This document shows positions 18,003 through 26,910 of a stretch of DNA of 64,000 bases, piece by piece. Every line of letters starts with the position of its first letter. The stretch's first letter is position 1. A model generated the notes under the pieces. It had not been told where the DNA came from, made no database searches, and worked only from the letters and a program-made list of their open reading frames with translations. Made by a program: the position numbers and the translations under genes. Origin of the DNA: DASPHG01 sp963748315 (lineage in GTDB: Bacteria; Actinomycetota; Thermoleophilia; Solirubrobacterales; Thermoleophilaceae); contig CAVVIK010000010.1 in the NCBI GenBank assembly GCA_963748315.1, forward strand, positions 124,001-188,000, given 5' to 3'.

Positions 18003-19467
18003 GTCCGCCTCCTCCCGGGGTCTCGATTCGCAGCCGGTCTCCGGCGCGGAGGCTACCCGTAGCCTTCGGCGGCAGCTCGTCGCCGTTCAGGAGATTCCGC
18101 CCCGGCACGCCCGGTTCGCCGTCGGCGGCTCCCGGGGGCGCGTGCCGCCGGCGTTCGGTGATCAGCGAGTAGTCCATCGGCTCGAGCGCCTCGAGCTCGC
18201 GCACGACGCCGTCGCCGCCGCGATGACGCCCGCCGCCGCCCGACCCGCGGCGCACGGAGTATTCGACGGCCCGCAGCGGGAACTCGAGCTCGAGCGCCTC
18301 GACCGGCGTGTTGAGCGTGTTGCTCATCGCGACGTGCACCGCGCTCGGGCCGTCGGCGTCGGGACACGCTCCCTGTCCGCCGCCGATCGTCTCGTAGTAG
18401 GTGAAGCGATCGTTGCCGAGCGTGAGGTTGTTCATCGTGCCCTGCCCGAGCGCACGCCCGAACGCTGCGAGCACGAGGTCGGCGACGCGTGACGACGTCT
18501 CCACGTTGCCCGCCGCGACCGCGGCGGGCGGGCGCGCGTTCAGCAACGAGCCCTCAGGCGCGCTGACCGTGACCGGCCGCCACGCGCCTGCGCTCGGCGG
18601 CACATCCGGGTCGGCCAGGACGCGCACGGCGAAGTAGCACGCGGAAAGCGTTACGGCGAGCGGGCAGTTGAGGTTGCCTTCGTGCTGGTCGGCGCTGCCC
18701 GCGAAGTCGAGCTCGAGCTCGTCATGCGCCACGGTCGCGCGGAGCCGCAGCGTGAGGTCGCCGTCGCCCGCCTCGAGCACGTCCTCGGCGGTGTGCTCGC
18801 CGTCCGGCAGGTCGGCGATCCGAGCGCGTGTCCGCCGTTCGGCGTAGTCGAGTGTCGCCTCCATCGCCTCGCGCAGCTGGCCCGCGCCGTGCATCTGGGC
18901 GAGAGCCGCGAGCCGCGCCGCGCCGGTGCGGTTGGCGGCGAGCTGGGCACGCAGGTCGGCTCGGCGCTGCGCTGGGTTGCGCATCCGCGCGGCGAGCTCT
19001 GCGAGGAGATCGTCGTCGAGCCGCGAGGGCGGGATCACGACGCCCTCCTCCTCGAGCGTGTGCGAGTCGGCGGGCATGCTGCCGGGAGTGCGCCCGCCTA
19101 CGTCGGCGTGGTGCGCGCGGTTCGCCGCGAACCCGATCAGGTCGGTGCCCGCGAACACGGGCGAGATCAGCGTGATGTCCGGCAGGTGCGTGCCGCCGCG
19201 GTAGGGGTCGTTGAGGATCCACGTGTCGCCGGGGCGGTGGTCCTCCTCGAGCACGGCAGCGACCGAGCTGGGCATCGCGCCGAGGTGCACCGGGATGTGC
19301 TCGGCCTGCATCACCATCTGCCCGCGCGCGTCGAACAGCGCGGTGGACGAGTCCTGCCGCTCCTTGATGTTCGCCGAGTGTGCCGAGCGCACGAGCACCG
19401 CGCCCATCTCGTCGCACGTCGAGCGCAGCGCGCCGAGCATCACCTGCAGCGTGACCGGGTCGATCAT
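17989..19467 (-). CDS. hyuB: Hydantoinase B/oxoprolinase family protein
   Basis: The 492-residue protein starts at ATG 19467, in a four-base ATGA overlap with hyuA. An in-frame extension upstream is ignored. It has the HyuB signatures MVMQAEHIPVHLGAMP, NDPYRGGTHLPDI and, near the C-terminus, GGGGRHRGGDGVVRE. HyuA and HyuB together form an ATP-dependent hydrolase of cyclic amides (N-methylhydantoinase, 5-oxoprolinase or acetophenone-carboxylase type). The exact substrate is not readable from sequence. Confidence 0.9.
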   Translation of the reverse strand: MIDPVTLQVMLGALRSTCDEMGAVLVRSAHSANIKERQDSSTALFDARGQMVMQAEHIPVHLGAMPSSVAAVLEEDHRPGDTWILNDPYRGGTHLPDITLISPVFAGTDLIGFAANRAHHADVGGRTPGSMPADSHTLEEEGVVIPPSRLDDDLLAELAARMRNPAQRRADLRAQLAANRTGAARLAALAQMHGAGQLREAMEATLDYAERRTRARIADLPDGEHTAEDVLEAGDGDLTLRLRATVAHDELELDFAGSADQHEGNLNCPLAVTLSACYFAVRVLADPDVPPSAGAWRPVTVSAPEGSLLNARPPAAVAAGNVETSSRVADLVLAAFGRALGQGTMNNLTLGNDRFTYYETIGGGQGACPDADGPSAVHVAMSNTLNTPVEALELEFPLRAVEYSVRRGSGGGGRHRGGDGVVRELEALEPMDYSLITERRRHAPPGAADGEPGVPGRNLLNGDELPPKATGSLRAGDRLRIETPGGGGHGEA

Positions 19468-21332
19468 TCGTTCCGCTCCAGAACCCATGCCCCGTCGCTG
19501 TCGACCCAGCCCATCCACCCGTCGGGGACGACCACGGTCGTCTCGAGTGCGCGCCGCAGCGCCGGTCCGCGGACTTCTTCGCCGCGTTCGGGCTTCTCGC
19601 GCGGCCGGGGAGAGCCGGGTTGAGCGAAGGAGACCCGAACGGTGACGAGTTCGATATCCGCGTCGGGATCGGTGAAGCCGTAGCGCTCCTCGTGTGCGGT
19701 GTCGAAGGCACTCCGGATCGCATCCGGCTCGGGCTCGGCTCGCACCGTCAGCTCGAATGCCTGGCCCGCGTAGCGGACGTCGAATGCCGGGCGCACCTCT
19801 CCCTCGTCGCTGCCGACTTGGTCGCGCGCGTCAGTCGCCAGCCGTTCGACCGCATCCGTCACAGCCGCGCGGGTCAGGGCGTCGCCCGCGAGCAGCACGC
19901 TCTCGACCAGATCAACGCGTCGTTCCGAGACCACCATCCCGAGCGCGGACAGAACGCTTGACGCGGGCGGCACGAGGACTCGCTTCATGCCGAGCTCGTC
20001 GGCCACGGCCGCTCCGTGCATCGGCCCGGCCCCGCCGAACGCGATCAAGGTGAGGTCCCGCGGGTCGATCCCGCGTTCCACTGTCATCACGCGCACGGCG
20101 CCGGCCATCTCCGCGTTCGCGACGCGCAGGATGCCCTGGGCCGTCTCCACGAACCCGAGGCCCAACTCGCTTCCCAGCCGCGCGATTGCGTCCGCGGCCG
20201 CGCGGTCGTCCAGCGCGATCCCACCGGCCAACGGCGAGGTGGGATCGAGATTGCCGAGCACCAGATTGGCGTCGGTGACCGTCGGCTGCTCACCGCCGTG
20301 TCCGTAACAGGCGGGTCCGGGCACCGCGCCCGCCGACTGCGGGCCCACGCGCAGCGCACCGCCGGCGTCGCGCCACGCGATGCTGCCTCCACCCGCGCCC
20401 ACCGTGTGCACGTCCACCATCGGAATCGCAAGCGCACGGCCGGCGACCTCGCGGCCGCCGCTCTGACGAGCGCGCCCGCCACTCACCACGCTCACATCGG
20501 AGGACGTTCCGCCCATGTCGAGACAAACCGCCTCGGGTGCGCCCGCGGCGGCCCCGCCGACCGCGCCGCCCGCAGGCCCGGAGAGCACGGTCCACGATCC
20601 GTGCTTCGCTGCGACAGCGGCTGGAGCAACACCGCCCCCCGACAGCATGATCTCGGGCTCGGGCAGGCCGGCTTCGACGGCGCGCGCCGCAAGGCGTTCC
20701 AAGTAGCGGCGAAGCAACGGGGACAGCGCGGCGTCCACCACGGTGGTGGCGCAGCGCTCGTATTCGCGGAAGACACCGGCAGCCTCGTTCGACAGGGAGA
20801 CGTGTATGTCCGCGTCGACCGCAGCGCCGCAGGCGCGCTCGTGGCCGGGATGGCGAAAGCCCCAAAGCAGGCACACGGCGGCCGATTCGAATCCGGGCGC
20901 GGCGTCGATGCGGCGCCGCAGCTCGTCACAGTCGAGGTCCCGTATTACACCCTCCGGCCCGCACCGCTCGGGGACTGCGATGCGCAACTCATCGGGCACG
21001 AGGGGCGGGGGATGACCGGCGCACAGCCGGTAGAGCTCGGCGCGCGCCTGGCGGCCGAGCTGCTCGATGTCGGTGAAACCCTCGGTCGCCAGCAGCGCGG
21101 TGCGCGCCACATTGCCCTCGAGCAGGGCGTTCGTACCCACGGTCATGCCGTGGACGAACCGCTCTACATCTTCCGCGTGCGCGTGTGCGCGCGCGAGCGC
21201 AACCTTGACTGCGTCGAGGACACCCTCCGACTGATCGTCGGGCGTCGTCGGTGCCTTCGCCGTGACGAGCCCGTCCGGCGTGGCTAGAACAGCGTCGGTG
21301 AAAGTTCCGCCGACGTCTACACCGAGAACCAC
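19464..21332 (-). CDS. hyuA: Hydantoinase A/oxoprolinase family protein
   Basis: The 622-residue protein begins at GTG 21332 with the actin-like ATPase phosphate-1 motif VLGVDVGGTFTDAVL. Further family marks are MTVGTNALLEG, the phosphate-2 motif CLDMGGTSSDVSVV and FGGAGPMHGAAVADELG. It is the first gene of a minus-strand operon hyuA-hyuB-dehydrogenase-GNAT, all with overlapping ends. It is the nucleotide-binding subunit of the cyclic-amide hydrolase. Confidence 0.92.
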   Translation of the reverse strand: MVLGVDVGGTFTDAVLATPDGLVTAKAPTTPDDQSEGVLDAVKVALARAHAHAEDVERFVHGMTVGTNALLEGNVARTALLATEGFTDIEQLGRQARAELYRLCAGHPPPLVPDELRIAVPERCGPEGVIRDLDCDELRRRIDAAPGFESAAVCLLWGFRHPGHERACGAAVDADIHVSLSNEAAGVFREYERCATTVVDAALSPLLRRYLERLAARAVEAGLPEPEIMLSGGGVAPAAVAAKHGSWTVLSGPAGGAVGGAAAGAPEAVCLDMGGTSSDVSVVSGGRARQSGGREVAGRALAIPMVDVHTVGAGGGSIAWRDAGGALRVGPQSAGAVPGPACYGHGGEQPTVTDANLVLGNLDPTSPLAGGIALDDRAAADAIARLGSELGLGFVETAQGILRVANAEMAGAVRVMTVERGIDPRDLTLIAFGGAGPMHGAAVADELGMKRVLVPPASSVLSALGMVVSERRVDLVESVLLAGDALTRAAVTDAVERLATDARDQVGSDEGEVRPAFDVRYAGQAFELTVRAEPEPDAIRSAFDTAHEERYGFTDPDADIELVTVRVSFAQPGSPRPREKPERGEEVRGPALRRALETTVVVPDGWMGWVDSDGAWVLERNE

Positions 21333-21347
21333 ACGGCGGACGCTAAC

Positions 21348-21779
21348 TCAGGCGGCGACGACCTCCGCTGCTCCGAAGTCTTCCTCGAGATGCTGGTGCG
21401 ACGGGCAGTACTTGCTGCCGGGCAGCGGCACGCGCTGACAGGCGGTGCCCTTGCGCGTTGTCGCGTGACAGCAGAGCGGGCTGCCGTCGAACGTGACACC
21501 GGCGCGGGCATGCTCGTCGACGTATCCGATCGCGAGCTTCACGTGGCGTTCCACGACTGTCAGGACGCGCAGCTGGCTCTTGATCGGAAAGAAGACCCGG
21601 ATTTCGTTGAACAGCGATCGCGACGGACGGGCGAAGTAGTACCTGTCGGTCGCGAGCCGTTCCATCGCGGCCTCGCACGAGCGCAGGACGCGTTGACGGT
21701 TCTCATACAGCTCGATTTGATCCGCGCCTTGCACTTCCGCAGCAAGCTCGCGGTAGATCGAGCGACTGAATTGATACAC
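21348..21779 (-). CDS. Conserved hypothetical protein with C-terminal Cys/His cluster
   Basis: The 143-residue protein is helical and charged in its first two thirds. It ends with a small possible zinc site: C-x-A-T-T-x-K-G-x-x-C, then about nine residues, then Y-C-x-x-H. This CxxTxxG...C...YCxxH pattern occurs in short actinobacterial proteins of unknown role. It has a good ribosome site (AGGAGG on the minus strand, about 21787-21795). It is divergent from the R2lox gene, with about 140 bp between them, and may share control with it. Confidence 0.6.
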   Translation of the reverse strand: MYQFSRSIYRELAAEVQGADQIELYENRQRVLRSCEAAMERLATDRYYFARPSRSLFNEIRVFFPIKSQLRVLTVVERHVKLAIGYVDEHARAGVTFDGSPLCCHATTRKGTACQRVPLPGSKYCPSHQHLEEDFGAAEVVAA

Positions 21780-21919
21780 GGTGGGTGGCCCTCCTCCTTG
21801 GCCTTTTTTGCCGTCATTCCCCCCGACGACAGAACGCGCAGTATCCCCCAGAGCTTTTACAAGGCCAAGAATCCACTGTTAAGGTGCTTTTAAGGCCCCG
21901 CGACGCGCAGAGGAGAGAC

Positions 21920-22825
21920 ATGGCCACGCTGCTCGAGCTCACTCAGCAGGTAGATCCCGGCACGGTTGCGGACGAGCGGAAGCTCGGACGCGACGTCAGG
22001 CTCATGGATCCGCAGCAGCTCTACGAGCTCTGGGAGCGCCAGCAGTGGGCGTCGCAGGAGATCGACCTGAGCCAGGATCCGGGCGACTGGGCGAACCTCG
22101 ACGAGGCCGACCGCGAGGAGTGTCTGTGGGGCCTGTCGTCGTTCTTCGTCGGCGAGGAGCGCGTGACCACGGAGTTCTCGGGGCTCGTCATGGCCTACGA
22201 GGACGAGCAGGAGGAGGCGTTCCTTGCGACGCAGCAGGTCGACGAGGCGCGTCACATGCAGTTCTTCGATCGCTGGTATCGCGAGGTGCCCGGTTACGGC
22301 GACGGTTCGATCTCAGGCCGTCTCGAGATGGCGCGGCGCGACGTGAGCGATGCGTTCATCGAGTTGTTCGACGGCGTGCTGGTCGACACCGGCAAGCGCT
22401 TGATCGACGACCCGCAGAACATCGACGCGAAGGTCGACTACATCGTCACCTACCACCTGCTGATCGAGGGAGTGCTCGCACTGACGGGCCAGTACTTCAT
22501 GACGAAGTTCTTCGAGACGCGCGGGATCCTGCCGGGCTTCGTCGAGGGGTTCACGAACATCTCGCGCGACGAGCATCGGCACGTCGCGTACGGCACGTGG
22601 TTCCTCCAGCAGAAGGCGCGCGACGAGCGGTACGCGCGACGGATCCAGGACCGCATCGCCGAGCTCCTGCCGGTGACCGCGGGCGTGCTCGTGCCGAAGG
22701 GCAAGTCACTCGGCGACGACTACACGTTCATGGGCTACACGAGCCAGGAGCAGGCCGAGTGGTCGTTTGCTGCGCTCACGCGACGGCTCAAGGTGATCGG
22801 CGTCGGGCTGCCCGTACCCGCCTGA
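21920..22825 (+). CDS. R2-like ligand-binding oxidase (R2lox)
   Basis: The 301-residue ferritin-fold protein resembles ribonucleotide reductase R2, but its ligands fit R2lox: E79, E109 (DEARH) with H112, E183, and E218 with H221 (DEHRH). Val82 and Tyr178 sit at the spacings of the valine-tyrosine pair that forms an ether cross-link in R2lox (E-x-x-V and Y-x4-E). R2lox proteins hold a Mn/Fe site and a bound fatty acid, and their in vivo substrate is unknown. No class I large subunit is near, which supports R2lox over NrdB. ATG 21920 has an AGGAGAG ribosome site. Confidence 0.85.
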   Translation: MATLLELTQQVDPGTVADERKLGRDVRLMDPQQLYELWERQQWASQEIDLSQDPGDWANLDEADREECLWGLSSFFVGEERVTTEFSGLVMAYEDEQEEAFLATQQVDEARHMQFFDRWYREVPGYGDGSISGRLEMARRDVSDAFIELFDGVLVDTGKRLIDDPQNIDAKVDYIVTYHLLIEGVLALTGQYFMTKFFETRGILPGFVEGFTNISRDEHRHVAYGTWFLQQKARDERYARRIQDRIAELLPVTAGVLVPKGKSLGDDYTFMGYTSQEQAEWSFAALTRRLKVIGVGLPVPA

Positions 22826-22850
22826 ACGAAACCGCATAAAGCGCGCACAC

Positions 22851-22875
22851 TCGGGTAGGCCCAAAGGGAACCCGA
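22851..22875 (+). terminator. Hairpin after the R2lox gene
   Basis: The arms TCGGGT (22851-22856) and ACCCGA (22870-22875) flank an inner CCC-AAA-GGG hairpin. No T tract follows. It lies between the R2lox stop and the ribosome site GGAGG (22887-22891) of the DUF892 gene, so it may be a terminator or an attenuator of the downstream gene. Confidence 0.4.
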
Positions 22876-22899
22876 AATGTGCATACGGAGGAATCCCCT

Positions 22900-23763
22900 T
22901 TGGCTAGAGAGCTGAACGCACGAGATCTGAAGCTCGTGCAGTACCTGAACGAGGCGTACGGCAAGGAGAAGCAACTCGAGACCGCGCTCACCGCGGACAT
23001 CTCGATGACCACCGACAAGAGCTACCGCAAGCGCCTACAGGACCACCTGAAGGAGACGCGTGACCATGCGCGCCGCGTGAAGAGCCGGATCAGGGCGATC
23101 GGCGGCCGCCCGGAGGAAGTATCGGTTCCGGGGCCTGATGCCGTCAGCGACGTCGCGACCGGCGCCGTCAACCTCGCGAACCGCGCGGTCGCGGCCGCCA
23201 AGGGGCCCGCGCACGTGCTGCGCGGAACCGGCGAGCAGGAGAAGCTCCTGAAGAACGCCAAGACGCAGTACTGGAACGAGTTCGAGGAGATCGCCACCTA
23301 CACCGCGATCGAGACGCTCGCCGACACGGTCGGCGACAAGGAGACCGCCAAGGTCGCGCGCGAGATCCGGCGTGAGGAAGAGCGGATGGCGAAGTTCCTC
23401 GAGCGGCTGCTCCCGCGGCTCACCAAGGGCGTCGCGCGCGAGGAAATTCCGGCCGCGCTTCGCAACGGCGGCCGCAAGCGGTCGTCGTCACGCCGTCGCA
23501 CGGCGTCGACCAAGTCGCGGAGACGAAGTCGCGCAGCACGAAGTCGCGTTCGACGAAGAGCCGCACGCGCAGCACGAAGAGCCGCGCGCGCAGCACGGCG
23601 CGGACCACGAAGAAGCGCGCCCGCTCGGCGGCGAAGGGCGCCCGTTCCGCCGCGAAGACCGCACGCACCAGCGCGAAGGCCGCAAAGACCTCCGCGAAGC
23701 GCAGCCGCGCCGGGGCGAAGGGCGGCCGCAAGCGGACGAAGAGCCGCTCCCGCTAGGCGCTAG
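22900..23763 (+). CDS. DUF892 ferritin-like protein with histone-H1-like tail, frame broken near 23522
   Basis: TTG 22900 is the best start: GGAGG lies eight bases upstream and the product begins MARELNARDLKLVQYLNEAY. Residues about 5-170 form a DUF892/YciF-type four-helix ferritin-like domain (EKQLETAL, HLKETRDHA, EEIATYTAIETLA). After RNGGRKRSSSRRRTASTKSR the given frame becomes Arg/Ala-only, which looks wrong. Shifting frame at about 23522 yields a regular Lys/Ser/Thr/Ala-rich tail (TKSRSTKSRSTKSR, then TTKKRARSAAKGARSAAKTA) ending at TAG 23754-23756. That tail resembles histone H1 or the C-terminal arm of mycobacterial HU. It suggests a DNA-associated ferritin-like protein. Confidence 0.78.
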   Translation: MARELNARDLKLVQYLNEAYGKEKQLETALTADISMTTDKSYRKRLQDHLKETRDHARRVKSRIRAIGGRPEEVSVPGPDAVSDVATGAVNLANRAVAAAKGPAHVLRGTGEQEKLLKNAKTQYWNEFEEIATYTAIETLADTVGDKETAKVAREIRREEERMAKFLERLLPRLTKGVAREEIPAALRNGGRKRSSSRRRTASTKSRRRSRAARSRVRRRAARAARRAARAARRGPRRSAPARRRRAPVPPRRPHAPARRPQRPPRSAAAPGRRAAASGRRAAPARR

Positions 23764-25229
23764 TCCCAGCGTTCGAACTGCGGCGCGCCGTCGCCTCGTG
23801 CGACGGCGTGCATGCGGTCGAACCGTGTATCCGGATCGGGGAAGTCGGAGCGCTGGTGCGCGCCCCGGCTCTCCTCGCGCGCGAGCGCGGACGCCGCCAC
23901 GATGCGGGCCAGTGGGAACGGGTCGTCCAGCAACTCGCGCAGCTCGCAGGCCTCGCGTTCGATTCCCGCCAGCCGCCACAGTGCCGCGCGTGTATCGCGC
24001 GGCGGTACCGGGTTCGGCCCCTCGCCGGGGGGCTCGCCCGGATCGGCCGGCGGCTCCGGCTCGGCCAATCCCGCCAGCGCGGCACGGCGGCCGAACACGA
24101 AGCACTCGGCCAGCGAGTTCGACGCCAGACGGTTCGCGCCGTGCAGCCCGTTGCAGGCGCACTCGCCGATGGCGTACAGGCCATGCAGCGTCGACCCTCC
24201 ATCGAGGTCGGTCGCGATCCCGCCCATCGTGTAGTGCGCGGCCGGTGCAACCGGCACGCGCTCGCGGTACGGGTCGATGCCCACCTCGTTGAGCGTGTTG
24301 ACGACGTTCGGGAACCGGCCCTGCTGCACCATCGTCATGTCGAGCGCGACCCGCTCGCCCGCGTCGAGCTTGCGCTTGACGGCGAGCGCCACCTCGTCGC
24401 GCGGGGCGAGCTCGTTCACGAACCGCTCGCCATTGCCGTCGTAGAGCAGCGCGCCCTCGCCGCGGATTGCCTCCGTGATCAGGAAGCCGTCGCGCTCACC
24501 TCCGGATGCGAGCGCGGTGGGGTGGAACTGGATCATCTCCATGTCGGCGAGCGCCGCGCCCGCGGCGTGGGCGAGCGTCATGCCCGCGCCGATCGCGCCG
24601 CGCGGGTTCGTGGTGCGCTCCCAGAGCGCGGCGGCGCCGCCCGTCGCGAGGAGCGTCGCACGCGCGACGACGGCGCGCCTGCCGGTGTCCTCCTGGTCGA
24701 CGCTGACGCCGATGCAGCGCCCGTCGAGGGTCCAGACCGCACCGGCGGTCGCGTGCTCGAGGACTTCGATCCGGTCGTCGCCCGCGGCGATCGCCGACAG
24801 CTCGCGGGTGATCCGGCGGCCGGTCGCGCTGCCGCCGGCATGGACGACACGCCTGACGGAGTGTCCGCCCTCGAGCCCGAGCGCGAGCGCGCCGTGGCGG
24901 TCCGCGTCGAAGCGGACGCCGAGCGACTCGAGGTCGTGCACGCGCGCGGGCGCCTCGCGGCAGAGGACGCGTGCCGCGCTCTCGCGCGTCGTCCCACGAC
25001 CCGCCGTGAGCGTGTCGGCCAGGTGCCGGTCGGGCGAGTCCTCCGCCGCGATCGCCGCGGCGATGCCGCCCTGCGCCCAGTAGCTGGCCGACTGCGCGAG
25101 CGGCGATCGCGACACGAGCACCACGCGTGCGCCCTCGCGCGCGGCCGCGAGCGCCGCGTAGATCCCGGCGGCGCCGGCGCCGACAACGGCTATGTCGGCT
25201 CGGATGGGCGCGCTGCGCGACTCCGCCAT
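23760..25229 (-). CDS. nadB: L-aspartate oxidase
   Basis: The 489-residue flavoprotein has the FAD motif VVGAGAAGIYAALAA, the QSASYWAQGGIAAA loop, the active-site stretch EMIQFHPTAL and the closing GLYAIGECACNGLHGANRLASNSL typical of NadB and the fumarate-reductase flavoprotein family. It oxidises L-aspartate to iminoaspartate, the first step of de novo NAD synthesis, in the cytoplasm. nadA and nadC are not in the window. It overlaps no coding frame on its 5' side, and its 3' end meets the DUF892 gene. Confidence 0.93.
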   Translation of the reverse strand: MAESRSAPIRADIAVVGAGAAGIYAALAAAREGARVVLVSRSPLAQSASYWAQGGIAAAIAAEDSPDRHLADTLTAGRGTTRESAARVLCREAPARVHDLESLGVRFDADRHGALALGLEGGHSVRRVVHAGGSATGRRITRELSAIAAGDDRIEVLEHATAGAVWTLDGRCIGVSVDQEDTGRRAVVARATLLATGGAAALWERTTNPRGAIGAGMTLAHAAGAALADMEMIQFHPTALASGGERDGFLITEAIRGEGALLYDGNGERFVNELAPRDEVALAVKRKLDAGERVALDMTMVQQGRFPNVVNTLNEVGIDPYRERVPVAPAAHYTMGGIATDLDGGSTLHGLYAIGECACNGLHGANRLASNSLAECFVFGRRAALAGLAEPEPPADPGEPPGEGPNPVPPRDTRAALWRLAGIEREACELRELLDDPFPLARIVAASALAREESRGAHQRSDFPDPDTRFDRMHAVARGDGAPQFERWD

Positions 25230-25252
25230 CAGGGGCGGATTACGGTACCTGG

Positions 25253-26251
25253 ATCGGTTCGCCGCTCTATTTCCACCATTCCAGCTCGCTCGAGCACGAC
25301 ACGGGCTCGCATCCGGAGAACAAGGCGCGCATCCCGGCCATCGAGTCCGAGCTCGAGTCGCGCGGGTGGCTGGGCCTCGAGCGGCGCGAGGCGCCTGAGG
25401 CCGAGCGCGCGTCGGTGACGGCGATCCACCCGGAGGCGTACGTGGACGCGATTCGCTCGGCGGCCGAGGCGGGCGGCGGGTATCTCGACTCCGACACGAT
25501 CATGAGCCCCGGCTCGTATCGCGCGGCCATGCACGCCGCCGGGGGCGCGTGTGCGATGGTCGACGAGCTCCTCGCCGGGACCGCCGCCTTCGCCTTCTGC
25601 GGCATGCGCCCGCCGGGCCACCATGCCGAACGCGCGACGGCGATGGGCTTCTGCCTCTTCAACAACGTCGCGATCGCGGCTCAGCACGCGCTCAGCAGCG
25701 GCGCGGAGCGCGTCCTCGTAGTCGACTGGGACGTCCACCACGGCAACGGGACGAACGACATCTTCCACAGCCGCAACGACGTGCTGTTCGCGAGCATCCA
25801 CCAGTCGCCGCTCTATCCCGGCACGGGCCCGCTCAGTGACGTGGGCAGCGGGTCGGGAGAGGGCTTCTCGCTGAACCTGCCGGTCCCGCCCGGCTCCGGT
25901 GAGCGGACATTCGTGTCGCTTGTACAACACGTGGTCGCGCCCGCCGCACGCGAGTTCGAACCGCAGATCGTCCTCGTCTCGGCCGGCTACGACGCGCATC
26001 GCGACGATCCGCTCGCGCAGTGCACGCTCGAGGACGGCTCGTATGGCGCGTTGGCCGCGTGCGTGCGTGAGCTCGATGCGCCGGTGGGCGTGGTGCTCGA
26101 GGGCGGCTACGCGCTGGGCGCCCTCGCGCGCTCGGTGGCGGCCACAATCGAGGCGCTCGGCAACGGCGTGCCGGCGCCGTCGGTCGAACCGGACGGTGTC
26201 ACCGCGCAGGCGGTCGAGTTCCTCGGCCGCTGGTGGCCGCTCGTCGTCTAG
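25253..26251 (+). CDS. Histone-deacetylase-fold (AcuC/class II HDAC-like) hydrolase
   Basis: The protein has the deacetylase core: EHDTGSHPENKARI, MRPPGHHAERATAMGFCLFNN, VDWDVHHGNGT (zinc ligands Asp/His), HQSPLYPGTG, SAGYDAHRDDP and LEGGYALGAL. All catalytic His and Asp residues are present. Bacterial members deacetylate acetyl-lysine, acetylpolyamines or acetoin-pathway proteins. No ATG, GTG or TTG precedes the core in frame after the divergent nadB start (25229), so the start is unresolved. ATC 25253 is a possible weak start, and a small deletion is the other explanation. Confidence 0.85.
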   Translation: MGSPLYFHHSSSLEHDTGSHPENKARIPAIESELESRGWLGLERREAPEAERASVTAIHPEAYVDAIRSAAEAGGGYLDSDTIMSPGSYRAAMHAAGGACAMVDELLAGTAAFAFCGMRPPGHHAERATAMGFCLFNNVAIAAQHALSSGAERVLVVDWDVHHGNGTNDIFHSRNDVLFASIHQSPLYPGTGPLSDVGSGSGEGFSLNLPVPPGSGERTFVSLVQHVVAPAAREFEPQIVLVSAGYDAHRDDPLAQCTLEDGSYGALAACVRELDAPVGVVLEGGYALGALARSVAATIEALGNGVPAPSVEPDGVTAQAVEFLGRWWPLVV

Positions 26252-26805
26252 CGGCTCGCCGGCGGAAGCTGGTCGCTGACGAACACGGATTCCGCGTCCG
26301 GGTATCCCTCCGCGACATAGCGGGTGGCCTCTTCCTGGGCTTCGCTCTCGGTGTCGAACTGGCCGGCGAAGATCAGCCAGGAGCCCGGGTCGAGCGTCGG
26401 GTAGGAGCTGGAATCGAGCACGCCCGCGTTCACCCCGCCATCCAAGGCTGCGGTCGCACGGGCGCGCGCCGTCGTCTCGTCCGGGGCATCGGCGAGCGCC
26501 ACCGTGTACGCCGACGTCCCGGTGGGCCACGACCGCACGTCGCCCGGCTGCGCGTCGCCGCCGGGCTCGGTGGGGGGCACGACCACGACCGCGGGCTTCG
26601 TCGCCTCGCGCTCGGCGTCCGACTCCACCTGGTCGAGCGCGATCACGACGCCGACGATGGCGATCAGCGCCGTCGCCGCGATGATCGCGGCGGGCATCAC
26701 CCAGCTCGGGCGCGGTTCGGGCTCGGGCACGAGCCTCGTTCCGCACTGGAGGCAGAACGTCTCGTTCCCGGCGAGCGGCATCTTGCATGTGGGGCAGTCA
26801 GGCAC
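26248..26805 (-). CDS. Zinc-ribbon, single-pass membrane protein with SPOR-like domain
   Basis: The 185-residue protein starts with a zinc ribbon (CPTCKMPL...CLQCGTRL), followed by one transmembrane helix (about residues 36-56, PAAIIAATALIAIVGVVIAL). After a Pro-rich linker the C-terminal about 80 residues read GSWLIFAGQFDTESEAQEEATRY, like a SPOR (peptidoglycan-binding) domain. It should sit in the inner membrane with the SPOR-like part outside. Its 3' end overlaps the convergent deacetylase gene by four bases. Confidence 0.7.
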   Translation of the reverse strand: MPDCPTCKMPLAGNETFCLQCGTRLVPEPEPRPSWVMPAAIIAATALIAIVGVVIALDQVESDAEREATKPAVVVVPPTEPGGDAQPGDVRSWPTGTSAYTVALADAPDETTARARATAALDGGVNAGVLDSSSYPTLDPGSWLIFAGQFDTESEAQEEATRYVAEGYPDAESVFVSDQLPPASR

Positions 26806-26910
26806 GGCTTCGTAACAGTCTTGCGGGCCGGAGGGTCACTGCGCGCGTTGAGACGTCGGATGCCGGCCCGGACGATCGGTCGCTCGTGCAACCGAACCAG
26901 GGAGGTCTCG

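Noticed and set aside
21862..21890. TTTACA-17-TTAAGG promoter for the R2lox gene
   Set aside because: The -10 element is a poor match and several other AT-rich hexamers fit as well. Not strong enough to list.
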